Below, piece after piece: positions 38,107-47,278 of a stretch of DNA of 64,000 bases. Made by a program: the position numbers and the translations under genes. This DNA is from Massilia eburnea (GTDB taxonomy: Bacteria > Pseudomonadota > Gammaproteobacteria > Burkholderiales > Burkholderiaceae_D): positions 186,001 to 250,000 of the forward strand of contig NZ_WNKX01000002.1 of assembly GCF_009720745.1 (NCBI RefSeq). Direction: 5' to 3'. Numbering within the stretch: the stretch's first letter is position 1; every line of letters begins with the position of its first letter. The notes under the pieces were generated by a model. It worked only from the letters and a program-made list of their open reading frames with translations. It had not been told where the DNA came from and searched no databases.

Positions 38107-39297
38107 TTAGTCGATGATCTTGGCAACCACGCCGGCGCCGACGGTACGGCCGCCTTCACGGATTGCGAAACGCAGGCCTTCTTCCATAGCGATCGGGGAG
38201 ATCAGCTTCACGGTGATGGAGACGTTATCGCCTGGCATAACCATTTCTTTGTCCGCTGGCAGTTCGATGGAACCGGTCACGTCGGTGGTACGGAAGTAGA
38301 ACTGTGGACGGTAGTTGTTGAAGAACGGGGTGTGACGGCCGCCTTCATCTTTCGACAGAACGTAGATCTCGCCGGTGAAGTGAGCGTGCGGCTTGATCGA
38401 GCCTGGCTTCGCCAGAACCTGACCACGCTGAACGTCTTCACGCTTGGTGCCGCGCAGCAGCAGGCCAACGTTGTCGCCGGCTTGACCCTGGTCCAGCAGC
38501 TTGCGGAACATTTCCACGCCGGTGCAGGTGGTCTTGACGGTGTCAACGATACCAACGATTTCGATTTCTTCGCCGACCTTGATCACGCCGCGCTCAACAC
38601 GACCGGTCACCACGGTACCGCGGCCGGAGATCGAGAACACGTCTTCCACTGGCATCAGGAAGGTGCCGTCAACAGCGCGCTCTGGGGTTGGGATGTAGGA
38701 ATCCAGGGCGTCGGCCAGGCGCATGATGCACTCTTCGCCCATTTCGCCTGGCTGGCCTTCCAGCGCCATACGTGCCGAACCCTTGATGATTGGCAGGTCG
38801 TCGCCTGGGAATTCGTACTTGGACAGCAGCTCGCGCACTTCCATTTCGACCAGTTCCAGCAGTTCTGCGTCGTCAACCAGGTCGCACTTGTTCAGGAACA
38901 CGATGATGTAAGGAACGCCAACCTGACGCGCCAGCAGGATGTGCTCGCGGGTCTGCGGCATTGGGCCGTCAGCTGCGGAGCAAACCAGGATCGCGCCGTC
39001 CATCTGCGCAGCACCGGTAATCATGTTCTTGATGTAGTCGGCGTGGCCTGGGCAGTCAACGTGAGCGTAGTGACGGGTGGCGGTCTCGTACTCGACGTGG
39101 GCGGTGTTGATGGTAATGCCGCGTGCTTTTTCTTCTGGAGCAGCGTCGATCTGGTCGTAAGCTTTCGCTTCGCCGCCGAACTTCTTCGACAGAACGGTTG
39201 CGATTGCAGCGGTCAGGGTGGTTTTGCCGTGGTCAACGTGACCGATGGTGCCAACGTTCACGTGCGGTTTAGTCCGCTCGAACTTTTCTTTTGCCAT
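38107..39297 (-). CDS. tuf: Elongation factor Tu
   Basis: GTPase that delivers aminoacyl-tRNA to the ribosome. The 396 residues have the P-loop GHVDHGKT (19-26), the G3 motif DCPGHADY, the G4 motif NKCD, and C-terminal domains with [14 protein letters not shown]. It lies between fusA and rpsJ. Many betaproteobacteria carry a second copy elsewhere; only one is in this window. Confidence 0.98.
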   Translation of the reverse strand: MAKEKFERTKPHVNVGTIGHVDHGKTTLTAAIATVLSKKFGGEAKAYDQIDAAPEEKARGITINTAHVEYETATRHYAHVDCPGHADYIKNMITGAAQMDGAILVCSAADGPMPQTREHILLARQVGVPYIIVFLNKCDLVDDAELLELVEMEVRELLSKYEFPGDDLPIIKGSARMALEGQPGEMGEECIMRLADALDSYIPTPERAVDGTFLMPVEDVFSISGRGTVVTGRVERGVIKVGEEIEIVGIVDTVKTTCTGVEMFRKLLDQGQAGDNVGLLLRGTKREDVQRGQVLAKPGSIKPHAHFTGEIYVLSKDEGGRHTPFFNNYRPQFYFRTTDVTGSIELPADKEMVMPGDNVSITVKLISPIAMEEGLRFAIREGGRTVGAGVVAKIID

Positions 39298-39337
39298 TTT
39301 AATTCTTCCTCAGAACTTTAGATTTAAGGTCAAACCA

Positions 39338-39359
39338 GGCGGGGGGATCTTCCCCCGCC
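39338..39359 (-). other. GC-rich hairpin in the fusA-tuf gap
   Basis: GGCGGGGG pairs with CCCCCGCC around a short loop. There is no T run, so it is more likely an RNA processing or stability element than a terminator. Confidence 0.45.
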
Positions 39360-39375
39360 CGGGTAAATATCAATT

Positions 39376-41481
39376 TTACTTCGCTTTAGCGGTGACGATT
39401 GCGTCGATCACGTGCTTAGGCGCCTCGGAGTAGTGCTTGAACTCCATGGTGTAGGTCGCGCGGCCCTGGGTCGCGGAACGCAGGATGGTCGAGTAGCCGA
39501 ACATCTCCGACAGAGGTACCTCTGCCTTGATGATCTTGCCGCCGCCGCCTGGGATCTCGTCCATGCCCTGCACCATACCGCGGCGGGACGACAGGTCGCC
39601 CATCACGGTACCGGCGTAGTCTTCCGGAGTCTCGACTTCCACAGCCATCATTGGCTCCAGAATCACTGGGTTGGCGCGACGGCAAGCTTCCTTGAACGCC
39701 ATCGAACCGGCCATGCGGAATGCATTTTCGTTCGAGTCAACGTCGTGGTAGGAACCGAAGGTCAGGGTGACTTTGACGTCGACCACTGGGTAGCCAGCCA
39801 GAACACCGTTGTTCAGGGTTTCGCGCACGCCTTTTTCCACCGCAGGGATGAATTCGCGAGGAATCACACCGCCCTTGATCGCGTCGACGAATTCGAAGCC
39901 CTTGCCTTGTTCCTGTGGTTCCAGGGTAACAACAGCGTGACCGTACTGACCGCGGCCACCGGACTGCTTGACGAACTTGCCTTCCACGTCGGACACCGAC
40001 TTGCGCACGGTTTCGCGGTATGCAACCTGTGGCTTGCCAACGGTTGCTTCCACGCCGAATTCGCGCTTCATACGGTCAACGATAATCTCCAGGTGCAGCT
40101 CGCCCATACCACCGATGATGGTCTGGCCGGATTCTTCGTCGGTCTTCACGCGGAACGAAGGATCTTCCTGTGCCAGGCGGTTCAGGGCCAGGCCCATCTT
40201 TTCCTGGTCAGCCTTGGTCTTAGGCTCAACTGCCTGCTGGATCACTGGCTCTGGGAACACCATCTTTTCCAGGGTGATGATCGAGGATGGATCGCACAGG
40301 GTTTCGCCGGTGGTCACGTCCTTCAGGCCCACTGCAGCGGCGATGTCGCCGGCGCGGACTTCCTTGATCTCTTCACGCTGGTTAGCGTGCATCTGCAGAA
40401 TACGGCCCAGACGCTCTTTACGCTGCTTGACCGAGTTGTACACGGTGTCGCCTGCGTTCACCACGCCGGAGTAGACGCGGAAGAAGGCCAGCTGGCCCAC
40501 GAACGGGTCGGTCATGATCTTGAATGCCAGGGCAGCGAACTTCTCTTCGTCCGAAGCCTTACGGGTAGCTGGCTGTTCGTCTTCGTCGGTACCGGCAACG
40601 TCAGCGATGTCCACTGGCGATGGCAGGTATTCGATCACGGCGTCCAGCATGGCCTGCACGCCCTTGTTCTTGAAGGCGGTGCCGCACATCATCGGAACGA
40701 TTTCCGAAGCGATGGTACGCTGGCGCAGGGCTTGCTTGATCTCTTCTTCAGAGAGTTCGCCTTCTTCCAGGTACTTGTTCATCAGGTCTTCCGACGCTTC
40801 AGCAGCGGCTTCAACCATCTTCTCGCGCCATTCAACGGCGGAATCCTGCAGTTCTGCAGGGATGTCCACGTAGTCGAACTTCATGCCCTGGGACGCGTCG
40901 TCCCAGATGATGGCCTTCATCTTGACCAGGTCGATCACGCCCTTGAAGTTGTCTTCAGCGCCGATCGGGATCTGGATCAGGATCGGGTTGGCCTTCAGGC
41001 GCGAACGCATCTGCTCGTAGACCTTGAAGAAGTTGGCGCCGGTACGGTCCATCTTGTTCACGAAGGCCAGACGAGGGACCTTGTACTTGTTAGCCTGGCG
41101 CCACACGGTTTCAGACTGTGGCTGCACGCCGCCCACTGCACAGTAAACCATGCAAGCGCCGTCCAGAACGCGCATCGAACGCTCCACCTCGATGGTGAAG
41201 TCAACGTGCCCTGGGGTGTCGATGATGTTGATGTGGTGTGGCTTGAAGTTGTTGGCCATGCCATTCCAGAAGCAGGTCGTCGCTGCCGAGGTAATGGTAA
41301 TGCCGCGCTCTTGCTCCTGCTCCATCCAGTCCATGGTGGCGGCGCCGTCGTGCACTTCACCAATCTTGTGGTTCACGCCGGTGTAGAACAGCACGCGCTC
41401 GGTAGTGGTGGTCTTACCGGCGTCGATGTGAGCGGAGATACCGATATTACGGTAGCGCTCAATGGGGGTCTTGCGGGCCAT
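39376..41481 (-). CDS. fusA: Elongation factor G
   Basis: GTPase that drives ribosomal translocation. The 701 residues show the P-loop [12 protein letters not shown] near residue 17, [19 protein letters not shown], and domains III-V with [20 protein letters not shown] and [12 protein letters not shown]. It is in the str operon between rpsG and tuf, and is the full-length classical form. Confidence 0.98.
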   Translation of the reverse strand: MARKTPIERYRNIGISAHIDAGKTTTTERVLFYTGVNHKIGEVHDGAATMDWMEQEQERGITITSAATTCFWNGMANNFKPHHINIIDTPGHVDFTIEVERSMRVLDGACMVYCAVGGVQPQSETVWRQANKYKVPRLAFVNKMDRTGANFFKVYEQMRSRLKANPILIQIPIGAEDNFKGVIDLVKMKAIIWDDASQGMKFDYVDIPAELQDSAVEWREKMVEAAAEASEDLMNKYLEEGELSEEEIKQALRQRTIASEIVPMMCGTAFKNKGVQAMLDAVIEYLPSPVDIADVAGTDEDEQPATRKASDEEKFAALAFKIMTDPFVGQLAFFRVYSGVVNAGDTVYNSVKQRKERLGRILQMHANQREEIKEVRAGDIAAAVGLKDVTTGETLCDPSSIITLEKMVFPEPVIQQAVEPKTKADQEKMGLALNRLAQEDPSFRVKTDEESGQTIIGGMGELHLEIIVDRMKREFGVEATVGKPQVAYRETVRKSVSDVEGKFVKQSGGRGQYGHAVVTLEPQEQGKGFEFVDAIKGGVIPREFIPAVEKGVRETLNNGVLAGYPVVDVKVTLTFGSYHDVDSNENAFRMAGSMAFKEACRRANPVILEPMMAVEVETPEDYAGTVMGDLSSRRGMVQGMDEIPGGGGKIIKAEVPLSEMFGYSTILRSATQGRATYTMEFKHYSEAPKHVIDAIVTAKAK

Positions 41482-41554
41482 AATTGATCCTAAATCTTTG
41501 AATGGACAAAACCGAGCAGCATTTTCTTGAGAAAAATGTGCCCGGCTTGAACTA

Positions 41555-41576
41555 GGCCAGCCACGAATGGCCGGCC
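41555..41576 (-). other. Hairpin in the rpsG-fusA gap
   Basis: GGCCAGCCA and TGGCCGGCC pair with one mismatch around CGAA. There is no T run. In Escherichia coli this gap carries the S7 control site; a link is possible but untested. Confidence 0.45.
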
Positions 41577-41583
41577 AAACGTA

Positions 41584-42054
41584 TTAGAAGCGGAAGTGCG
41601 AGAACGCTTTGTTCGCTTCAGCCATACGGTGGACTTCGTCACGGCGCTTCATTGCACCGCCACGGCCTTCCGCGGCTTCCAGCAGCTCGCCGCCCAGGCG
41701 CTGTGGCATGGACTTTTCGGAGCGCTTGTTAGCGGCTTCACGCAGCCAACGCATGGACAGGGCCAGGCGGCGCACTGGGCGCACTTCGACTGGAACCTGG
41801 TAGTTAGCGCCGCCAACACGGCGGGACTTCACTTCAACCAGCGGCTTGGCGTTGTTGATCGCTGCGGTGAACACTTCCAGCGGGTCCTTGCCGGACTTGG
41901 ATTGGATGTGGTCGAAGGCGCCGTAGATGATGTTTTCTGCAACCGACTTCTTGCCGGACAGCATCAGGACGTTTACGAATTTAGCGACTTCGGTGCTACC
42001 GAATTTTGGATCCGGCAGAATTTCGCGCTTGGGTACTTCACGACGACGTGGCAT
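41584..42054 (-). CDS. rpsG: 30S ribosomal protein S7
   Basis: Primary 16S rRNA-binding protein of the head, near the E site, and str-operon repressor in Escherichia coli. The 156 residues begin [20 protein letters not shown] and contain [24 protein letters not shown], diagnostic for S7. Confidence 0.98.
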   Translation of the reverse strand: MPRRREVPKREILPDPKFGSTEVAKFVNVLMLSGKKSVAENIIYGAFDHIQSKSGKDPLEVFTAAINNAKPLVEVKSRRVGGANYQVPVEVRPVRRLALSMRWLREAANKRSEKSMPQRLGGELLEAAEGRGGAMKRRDEVHRMAEANKAFSHFRF

Positions 42055-42163
42055 GTCATTTCCTTTTCTTCAGTTGAGCGCCTCTGATTTGGCACTCGCG
42101 GTGGCCATCATAGCCATCCACTTACTCGGTCTCGCGACCGCCTCAACTCAGTTAAACTGCAAA

Positions 42164-42547
42164 TTACTTCTTAGCGGCCTTAGCGCGCTTCGCACCGTAC
42201 TTGGAACGAGCTTGCTTACGGTCTTTCACGCCCTGGGTATCCAGAGAGCCACGGACCATGTGGTAACGCACACCCGGCAAGTCTTTTACACGACCGCCGC
42301 GCAGCAGAACAACGCTGTGTTCCTGCAGGTTGTGGCCTTCACCGCCGATGTACGAAATCACTTCGAAACCGTTGGTCAGACGCACTTTTGCAACTTTACG
42401 CAGTGCCGAGTTAGGCTTCTTAGGAGTGGTGGTGTACACACGGGTGCACACGCCACGCTTTTGCGGGCAGTTTTCAAGTGCCGGCGATTTGCTCTTCACG
42501 ACCAGCTTGGTACGTGGTTGGCGAATCAATTGGTTGATGGTTGGCAT
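42164..42547 (-). CDS. rpsL: 30S ribosomal protein S12
   Basis: Decoding-centre protein that controls accuracy. The 127 residues start [20 protein letters not shown] and keep the unmutated [16 protein letters not shown] loop and [13 protein letters not shown], so no classical streptomycin-resistance change is seen. The start at 42547 gives the family N-terminus; a longer reading upstream lies in the leader. First gene of the str operon. Confidence 0.98.
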   Translation of the reverse strand: MPTINQLIRQPRTKLVVKSKSPALENCPQKRGVCTRVYTTTPKKPNSALRKVAKVRLTNGFEVISYIGGEGHNLQEHSVVLLRGGRVKDLPGVRYHMVRGSLDTQGVKDRKQARSKYGAKRAKAAKK

Positions 42548-42581
42548 CGTTTTAAATCCAACAAAATTACAGCATTGACAA

Positions 42582-42601
42582 CCCGGGCAGCCTTGCCCGG
42601 G
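42582..42601 (-). other. Leader hairpin upstream of rpsL
   Basis: A perfect 8-bp stem, CCCGGGCA/TGCCCGGG, with loop GCCT, lies 35 bases before rpsL in the transcribed leader. No T run follows. It is a candidate attenuation or translational control element. Confidence 0.5.
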
Positions 42602-42685
42602 GGCTAAAACGGTATCTCTTAGGGTGCGCTGAACGTCGCTCAAAAAGAGGCGTATACGATGCGCAGACTAAATTGAGAACTCGCG

Positions 42686-42714
42686 AGTATATACCTGGTT
42701 AACAGCTCAGTCAA
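42686..42714 (-). promoter_or_regulatory. str operon promoter
   Basis: On the minus strand, TTGACT (42709-42714) and TATACT (42686-42691) have an exact 17-base spacer, 139 bases upstream of rpsL. It is the best sigma-70 promoter in the window, as expected for translation genes. Confidence 0.88.
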
Positions 42715-42950
42715 CCTGAATGCGGAAATTTTAGGCAGCATTGCGTGGCGCGCAACGCCGGCCCGGGCCTATACATTAGGCAGCAAGATTCAATGCAGGA
42801 TGTCCATCATGCCATCAATCGGCGTCCGGTGAAACGGCTGATTCAGGGCCGGTACGCGCCCGCGACATATTTGCCCTGTTGTAACTTTTCCTCTTCCGCT
42901 GCCGGATTTGGCTGGATAATACGGCCTGATCAAGACCACCATTGCCGGAA
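42715..42950. other. Non-coding gap between the str promoter and the phosphoethanolamine transferase gene
   Basis: No gene, RNA or repeat was recognised in these 236 bases. The transferase promoter must lie here; GATAAT at about 42915 is a possible -10, but I see no good -35. Confidence 0.4.
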
Positions 42951-44819
42951 ATGCGACTGCTGCTGCGCCCTTCACACCTGTTTATCCTGATGAGCTACCT
43001 GGCCCTGTCGGCGGTGCCGTTCGTGCCGCTGCTCCTGGGCAAGCCGGTGGAGCAGCCCTGGCAGCTGGTGGGCATGGAGCTGGTGGCGTGGATTGCCGTG
43101 TGGGCGCTGTTCAAGCGGCCGGCCTATTTCCACTGGCTGCTGATCCCGGCCTTCCTGGCGCTGCCGACCGAAATCTACCTGTTCGTGTTCTACGGCCAGG
43201 GCATCTCCCCCCACCACCTGGGCATCCTGGCCGAAACCAGCCCGCGCGAGGCGCTGGAATTCCTGGGCAATAAAGTATGGAGCATGGTGGCGGTGATGAT
43301 CGCGGTGGCCGTGTGGTGGGTGCTGAGCTTCCGCGCCGCGCGCCAGACCCGCGAGCTCGATTGGCATGACGGCTCGCGCTGGGTGGCGCTGGCCATCCTG
43401 GTGGTGCTGGGCGCGGTGGCGGCCTGGGGCTATGAATTCGGCGTCGACGCGGCGCCGCCAAGCGGCCCCTACGCCCACAGCGGCAGCGTCAAGGCCAGCC
43501 GCGCCAGCGCGTCGGACGATGCGGACTCGGACGACGACGCCTCCGCCAGCGGGGCCGAACGCGGCGCCCACACCCTGCACCTGCCCGGTCCCGCCCTGCC
43601 CCACTGGGCCCGCGTGCCGCTGGAGCCGAAAGCCTTCATCGAATCCTGGCCCTTCGGCCTGATGGCGCGCGGCTACGACTTCTACAAGGAGCGCCGCTAC
43701 CTGTCCGAGCTCAATGAGCGCAGCGCCAGCTTTGCCTTCGGCGCGCGCCAGCTCGATGGCGGCAATGAGCCGGAAATCGTGGTGATGGTGCTGGGCGAAT
43801 CGTCGCGCTACGACCGCTGGAGCCTGAACGGCTACAGCCGCGAAACCAATCCCCTGCTGGGCAAGGAAGGCAACCTGGTGCCGTTGTCGGACCTGATTAC
43901 CTCGGTCTCGGCCACGCGGCTGTCGGTGCCGGTGATCATTTCACGCAAGCCGGCCACGCAAAGCCTGAAGGACGGTTTCAGCGAAAAGTCCTTCCTCACG
44001 GCTTACAAGGAAGCGGGCTTCAAGACCTGGTGGCTGTCGAACCAGATCTCATTCGGGCAGTACGACACGCCGGTCTCCGTCTTCGCCAAGGAAGCGGACG
44101 TGATCCAGTTCCTCAACCTGGGCGGCTTTACCAACAGCTCCAATTTCGACTCGGTGCTGTTCGAACCGCTGAAGCGCGCGCTGGCCGACCCGGCGCCGAA
44201 AAAGCTGATCGTGCTGCACTCGCTGGGCAGCCACTGGAACTACAGCCAGCGCCACCCGAAAGAATTCGACAAGTGGCAGCCGTCGCTGTTCGGCATCGAC
44301 AAGCCGGTCTACACCGACCTGAAAATCAAGCCGCAGCTGAACAACAGCTATGACAACTCGATCCTGTACACCGACTGGTTCCTGGACCATGTGATCGGCG
44401 ACCTGAAAGCCACCAACCAGCTGGCGTCGATGCTCTACGTGGCCGACCACGGCCAGACCCTGTACGACGGCTCCTGCCGCCTGGCCTTCCACGGCCACAA
44501 TACGCAATATGAATTCCACGTGCCGGCCTTCATGTGGTATTCGGAGCAGTACCGCGAGCGCTACCCGGAAAAGGTGCTGGCCCTGTACCGCAACCGCAAG
44601 GCCAGGCTGGCCACCGAGAACATCTTCCACACCATGCTGGACGTGGCCAATATCCGCTACCCGGACGACAAGCCGGAATGGAGCTTCCTGAACAAGGACT
44701 TCAAGGTGCACAAGCGCGTGGTGGACAGCTACGGCTGGACCAACTACGACAACGCCACCTTCAAAGGCGATTGCCGCGAAGTGATGGACAAGGGCAAGCC
44801 TGGCTCACAGGAGAAGTAG
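42951..44819 (+). CDS. Phosphoethanolamine transferase, EptA-like (sulfatase fold)
   Basis: Inner-membrane enzyme predicted to move phosphoethanolamine from phosphatidylethanolamine to lipid A or another envelope acceptor. The 622 residues have four to five N-terminal helices (to about 170) and a periplasmic alkaline-phosphatase-type domain with E283 (GESSRYDRWS), nucleophile T322 (SATRLSVP) and D499-H500 (ADHGQT), at spacings matching the Neisseria enzyme. Between them lies an unusual Ser/Ala/Asp linker (about 180-205). The start is ATG 42951; TTG at 42942 is an alternative. Acceptor unknown. Confidence 0.87.
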   Translation: MRLLLRPSHLFILMSYLALSAVPFVPLLLGKPVEQPWQLVGMELVAWIAVWALFKRPAYFHWLLIPAFLALPTEIYLFVFYGQGISPHHLGILAETSPREALEFLGNKVWSMVAVMIAVAVWWVLSFRAARQTRELDWHDGSRWVALAILVVLGAVAAWGYEFGVDAAPPSGPYAHSGSVKASRASASDDADSDDDASASGAERGAHTLHLPGPALPHWARVPLEPKAFIESWPFGLMARGYDFYKERRYLSELNERSASFAFGARQLDGGNEPEIVVMVLGESSRYDRWSLNGYSRETNPLLGKEGNLVPLSDLITSVSATRLSVPVIISRKPATQSLKDGFSEKSFLTAYKEAGFKTWWLSNQISFGQYDTPVSVFAKEADVIQFLNLGGFTNSSNFDSVLFEPLKRALADPAPKKLIVLHSLGSHWNYSQRHPKEFDKWQPSLFGIDKPVYTDLKIKPQLNNSYDNSILYTDWFLDHVIGDLKATNQLASMLYVADHGQTLYDGSCRLAFHGHNTQYEFHVPAFMWYSEQYRERYPEKVLALYRNRKARLATENIFHTMLDVANIRYPDDKPEWSFLNKDFKVHKRVVDSYGWTNYDNATFKGDCREVMDKGKPGSQEK

Positions 44820-44821
44820 CC

Positions 44822-45286
44822 TCAGGCCGGCTTGTTCACCATCAGCCAGTACACCGCCAGCATGGCGACGAAGGCGGGATAGCCAAGCAATTCCCAGCGC
44901 CGCGCATAGCGCCAGTACAGCGCGGGCAGTTCGGTGCTGGCTGCATGGGCGGCCAGCGCCAGCTTGCCCATGCGGATCTGGTACCACACCACGGGCAGCC
45001 AGCAGGCGCCGGCCAGCACATACAGCGCCAGCGAAGCCTTGATCCATAAGGCATCCAGCGGATAGCCGGCGAGATAAATCATCCAGGCGCCCGACAGCGG
45101 CTGCACGATCACGGCAGGCGTGGTGAACCACCAGTCGGCGCGCACCACCAGCTTCGACACGACGGCGATGGTTTCCACCGAGCCGGAACGGTTGGCGAAA
45201 TACAGGTAGAACGCCGTGCCAAAGCCGGTGCCGACCAGCAGCACCGATGACAGGATGTGGATGGTCTTGATGGTCAGGTAGTCCAC
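44822..45286 (-). CDS. DUF2269 family membrane protein
   Basis: The 154-residue protein has four membrane helices (about 5-25, 50-70, 78-98 and 130-150) and conserved family features such as KTIHILSSVLLVGTGFG and the TTPAVIVQPLSGAWM segment. The start is GTG at 45286, preceded by a strong GGAGGA site; it overlaps the SDR gene by 13 bases, so the two form an operon. DUF2269 proteins have no known function. An ATG start further upstream would lie inside the SDR gene in another frame. Confidence 0.82.
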   Translation of the reverse strand: MDYLTIKTIHILSSVLLVGTGFGTAFYLYFANRSGSVETIAVVSKLVVRADWWFTTPAVIVQPLSGAWMIYLAGYPLDALWIKASLALYVLAGACWLPVVWYQIRMGKLALAAHAASTELPALYWRYARRWELLGYPAFVAMLAVYWLMVNKPA

Positions 45287-46560
45287 GATTTTTCCTCCGC
45301 AAACAAAATGATCAGGATCGCCAGGATCGGCACATTCTTCAGCAAGGGACCGAAGGGATGCCACAGGTATTCCGGCAGGCAGGCCGCGATCACCGCGCTG
45401 TAGCCGAGTACCAGCGCGCCTTGCGCCAGCCAGAGCGCACGGCGCGGGCGGGCAATGCAGGCGATGCCGAAGGCGGCGTCCAGCGCCGCTGCGCCGTACA
45501 GTGCCGCGGTGGCAGGCCAGCCTTCGATGCCAACCCGGGCCAGCATGGCAAGGCTGTCTGCCGGCGGGTAGGCGAAGGCGCTGACCAGCGCGGTGGCCAG
45601 CCAGACGACGGCCAGGCTCCAGCGCAGCAACGCATTGCGCCAGCTTGCCAGCGGGCGCAGGCGGAGCAGTTCGCCGCTTGCGGCTGGTATGAATTCGCTG
45701 ATAGGGCGCGGCGCGCGGCCAAGCAGTTCGCGCATTGCGGTGGCGGCGCAATGCGCATCTTGCTCGCGTACAGCGCTGCCGGCGCGCAGCATGCGCCAGT
45801 TGTCGGGAGTGAGCGGGACGCCGGGAAGTTTCCCGCCCAGCCATGCGGCGCACGCCATTGCCCAGGCGGGGATGTGCAGCACGGGCGCCGGCGGCAAGTG
45901 CATGGCGCGGCGATAGGCGGCCAGCATTTGGTCGTAGCTGGCCGCGCTGCCGCCGGCGCATGCGATCACACGGCACGCTGGCGTGGCGGGATCAAGGGAC
46001 GCTTCCACGGCCAGCGCCAGGTCGTCGATGTGGATCGGCTGGAAGCGAGCCGCGCCAAGTTCCGGCGCGGCCACCATGGGCAGGCTGGCCATCTTGCAGA
46101 ACAGGGCCGCCGAATCGCCCCCGGGACCGAACACCAGCGACGGGCGCAGGATGATCCATTCAAGCGGGAGCGCCATCAGCGCCTGGTCCGCAGCGCGCTT
46201 GCTGGTGAAGTATGCAGTGTCGCCGCTTTCCGCGCCGAGGGCTGAGACCTGCACGACGCGGCACACGCCCGCCTCGGCGCACGCGGCAAACAGGGCCGAT
46301 GGCGCCACGGCATGCAGGGTGTCGAAACGCGCCGCGCCATGCTCGCTGATGATACCGACCGTGTTGACGACGGCGTCCACGCCGCGCAAGCGTTCGATCC
46401 ATGCGGCTGTGGACAGGTCCACGCTGTAGTCGATGGCCACATCGCCCGGCTGCGAAGGGCGGCGCACGCCGCGCAGGACCTCATGCCCTGCCGCTGCCAG
46501 CCGCGCGCAGACTGCGCGGCCAATAAATCCTGTGGCGCCACATACCAGCACTTTCACCAT
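45274..46560 (-). CDS. Atypical SDR NAD(P)-binding protein fused to a DoxX-like membrane domain
   Basis: Residues 1 to about 285 form a Rossmann domain of the atypical SDR type, with nucleotide motif GATGFIG (8-14), then NTVGI, VSALGA and a conserved KRAADQAL that may stand in for YxxxK. Residues 300-428 hold four helices of the DoxX-like type. Such fusions occur in proteobacteria and are thought to act in redox chemistry at the membrane; the substrate is unknown. It lies directly behind a palindromic operator (46579-46598) and is co-transcribed with the DUF2269 gene. Confidence 0.85.
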   Translation of the reverse strand: MVKVLVCGATGFIGRAVCARLAAAGHEVLRGVRRPSQPGDVAIDYSVDLSTAAWIERLRGVDAVVNTVGIISEHGAARFDTLHAVAPSALFAACAEAGVCRVVQVSALGAESGDTAYFTSKRAADQALMALPLEWIILRPSLVFGPGGDSAALFCKMASLPMVAAPELGAARFQPIHIDDLALAVEASLDPATPACRVIACAGGSAASYDQMLAAYRRAMHLPPAPVLHIPAWAMACAAWLGGKLPGVPLTPDNWRMLRAGSAVREQDAHCAATAMRELLGRAPRPISEFIPAASGELLRLRPLASWRNALLRWSLAVVWLATALVSAFAYPPADSLAMLARVGIEGWPATAALYGAAALDAAFGIACIARPRRALWLAQGALVLGYSAVIAACLPEYLWHPFGPLLKNVPILAILIILFAEEKSWTT

Positions 46561-46578
46561 CAACCCCTCATGACAGTA

Positions 46579-46598
46579 ATTTCTGTCAAAACAGAAAT
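46579..46598. promoter_or_regulatory. Palindromic operator upstream of the SDR/DoxX operon
   Basis: ATTTCTGT and ACAGAAAT form perfect 8-base arms around CAAA, 19 bases before the SDR start. The same palindrome lies upstream of the neighbouring regulator gene (47197-47220). Two copies flanking a regulator gene point to binding by that GbsR-like protein. Confidence 0.8.
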
Positions 46599-46607
46599 AT
46601 CAATTTC

Positions 46608-46630
46608 AAAAAAACGGGCATCACTGCCCG
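46608..46630 (-). terminator. Terminator of the GbsR-like regulator gene
   Basis: CGGGCA and TGCCCG pair over a four-base loop, followed by seven T on the minus strand, 17 bases past the regulator stop. It separates the regulator from the SDR operon. Confidence 0.82.
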
Positions 46631-46646
46631 CCGTCCTGCGCTCCGA

Positions 46647-47183
46647 TTACTGCTTGCCGCGAATTGCCCGGCTGATCTTGGCGCTCACGCCCAGTGTCTT
46701 CATCAGCGTCTCGGGCTTGTAGCGCAAGAGTTCGTCCGACAGCGTCGCCATGATGTCGATGAACTTCAGGGTTTCTTCAATGCGTTCGCGGGTGCCCTCG
46801 TCTTCGTCCGCCATGGCCGGATTGGCCAGGCAATCGGCCAGCGCGGCGGCGGTAGGGTCGATCTCGCGCTGGCGGCGGCCGGCGACGATCAGCTTGAACA
46901 GCTCCCACACATCGGTCGAGGTTTCAAAGTGGTCGCGGCGGTCACCCCGCAGGTGCACCACCTTCACCAGGTTCCACGACTGCAGCTCTTTCAGGCTGTT
47001 GCTGACGTTGGAGCGCGCCACGCCCAGCGTTTGCTGGATTTCTTCGGCATCCATCGGGCGCGCCGCGAGATACAGCAGCGCGTGGATTTGCGCCACGGTG
47101 CGGTTGACGCCCCAGCGCGAGCCCATCTCGCCCCAGTGCAGTACGAATCGTTCGGCTATCGGTTTCAGTTCCATGCCTGCCAT
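46647..47183 (-). CDS. GbsR/MarR-like transcriptional regulator
   Basis: A 178-residue DNA-binding protein of the GbsR branch, with N-terminal FVLHWGEMGSRWGVNRTVAQIHALLYL, a winged helix (MDAEEIQQTLGVARSNVSNSLKELQSWNLV, then VVHLRGDRRDHFE) and a helical dimerisation C-terminus. It likely represses its own gene and the downstream SDR/DoxX-DUF2269 operon through identical palindromes. A second Met at residue 4 is a possible start: the best promoter (TTGACA inside the operator, 16 bases to TAGAAT at 47182-47187) would place transcription near it. The effector is unknown. Confidence 0.88.
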   Translation of the reverse strand: MAGMELKPIAERFVLHWGEMGSRWGVNRTVAQIHALLYLAARPMDAEEIQQTLGVARSNVSNSLKELQSWNLVKVVHLRGDRRDHFETSTDVWELFKLIVAGRRQREIDPTAAALADCLANPAMADEDEGTRERIEETLKFIDIMATLSDELLRYKPETLMKTLGVSAKISRAIRGKQ

Positions 47184-47196
47184 TCTATGCTTACAT

Positions 47197-47220
47197 TAAT
47201 TTCTGTCAAGACAGAAATTA
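47197..47220. promoter_or_regulatory. Palindromic operator in the regulator/DUF1624 divergent region
   Basis: TAATTTCTGT and ACAGAAATTA are perfect 10-base arms around CAAG. On the minus strand the centre forms a consensus -35, TTGACA, sixteen bases from TAGAAT. A protein bound here would block the regulator promoter, a simple autorepression design, and could also act on the divergent DUF1624 gene. Confidence 0.85.
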
Positions 47221-47278
47221 AAAACGCCACGCTCATGTCTTGCTAGAATGACCAGACAACAAAATAACGGGGCAGCAT

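Noticed and set aside
37590..42700. tRNA genes near tuf and fusA
   Set aside because: Such genes flank tuf in some bacteria, so I looked for cloverleaf-like stems and TTCGANNC arms in the gaps. Only simple hairpins were seen.
44822..45976. 384-codon version of the DUF2269 protein
   Set aside because: Its N-terminal 230 codons overlap the SDR gene in another frame. The GTG at 45286 with GGAGGA in front is the proper start.
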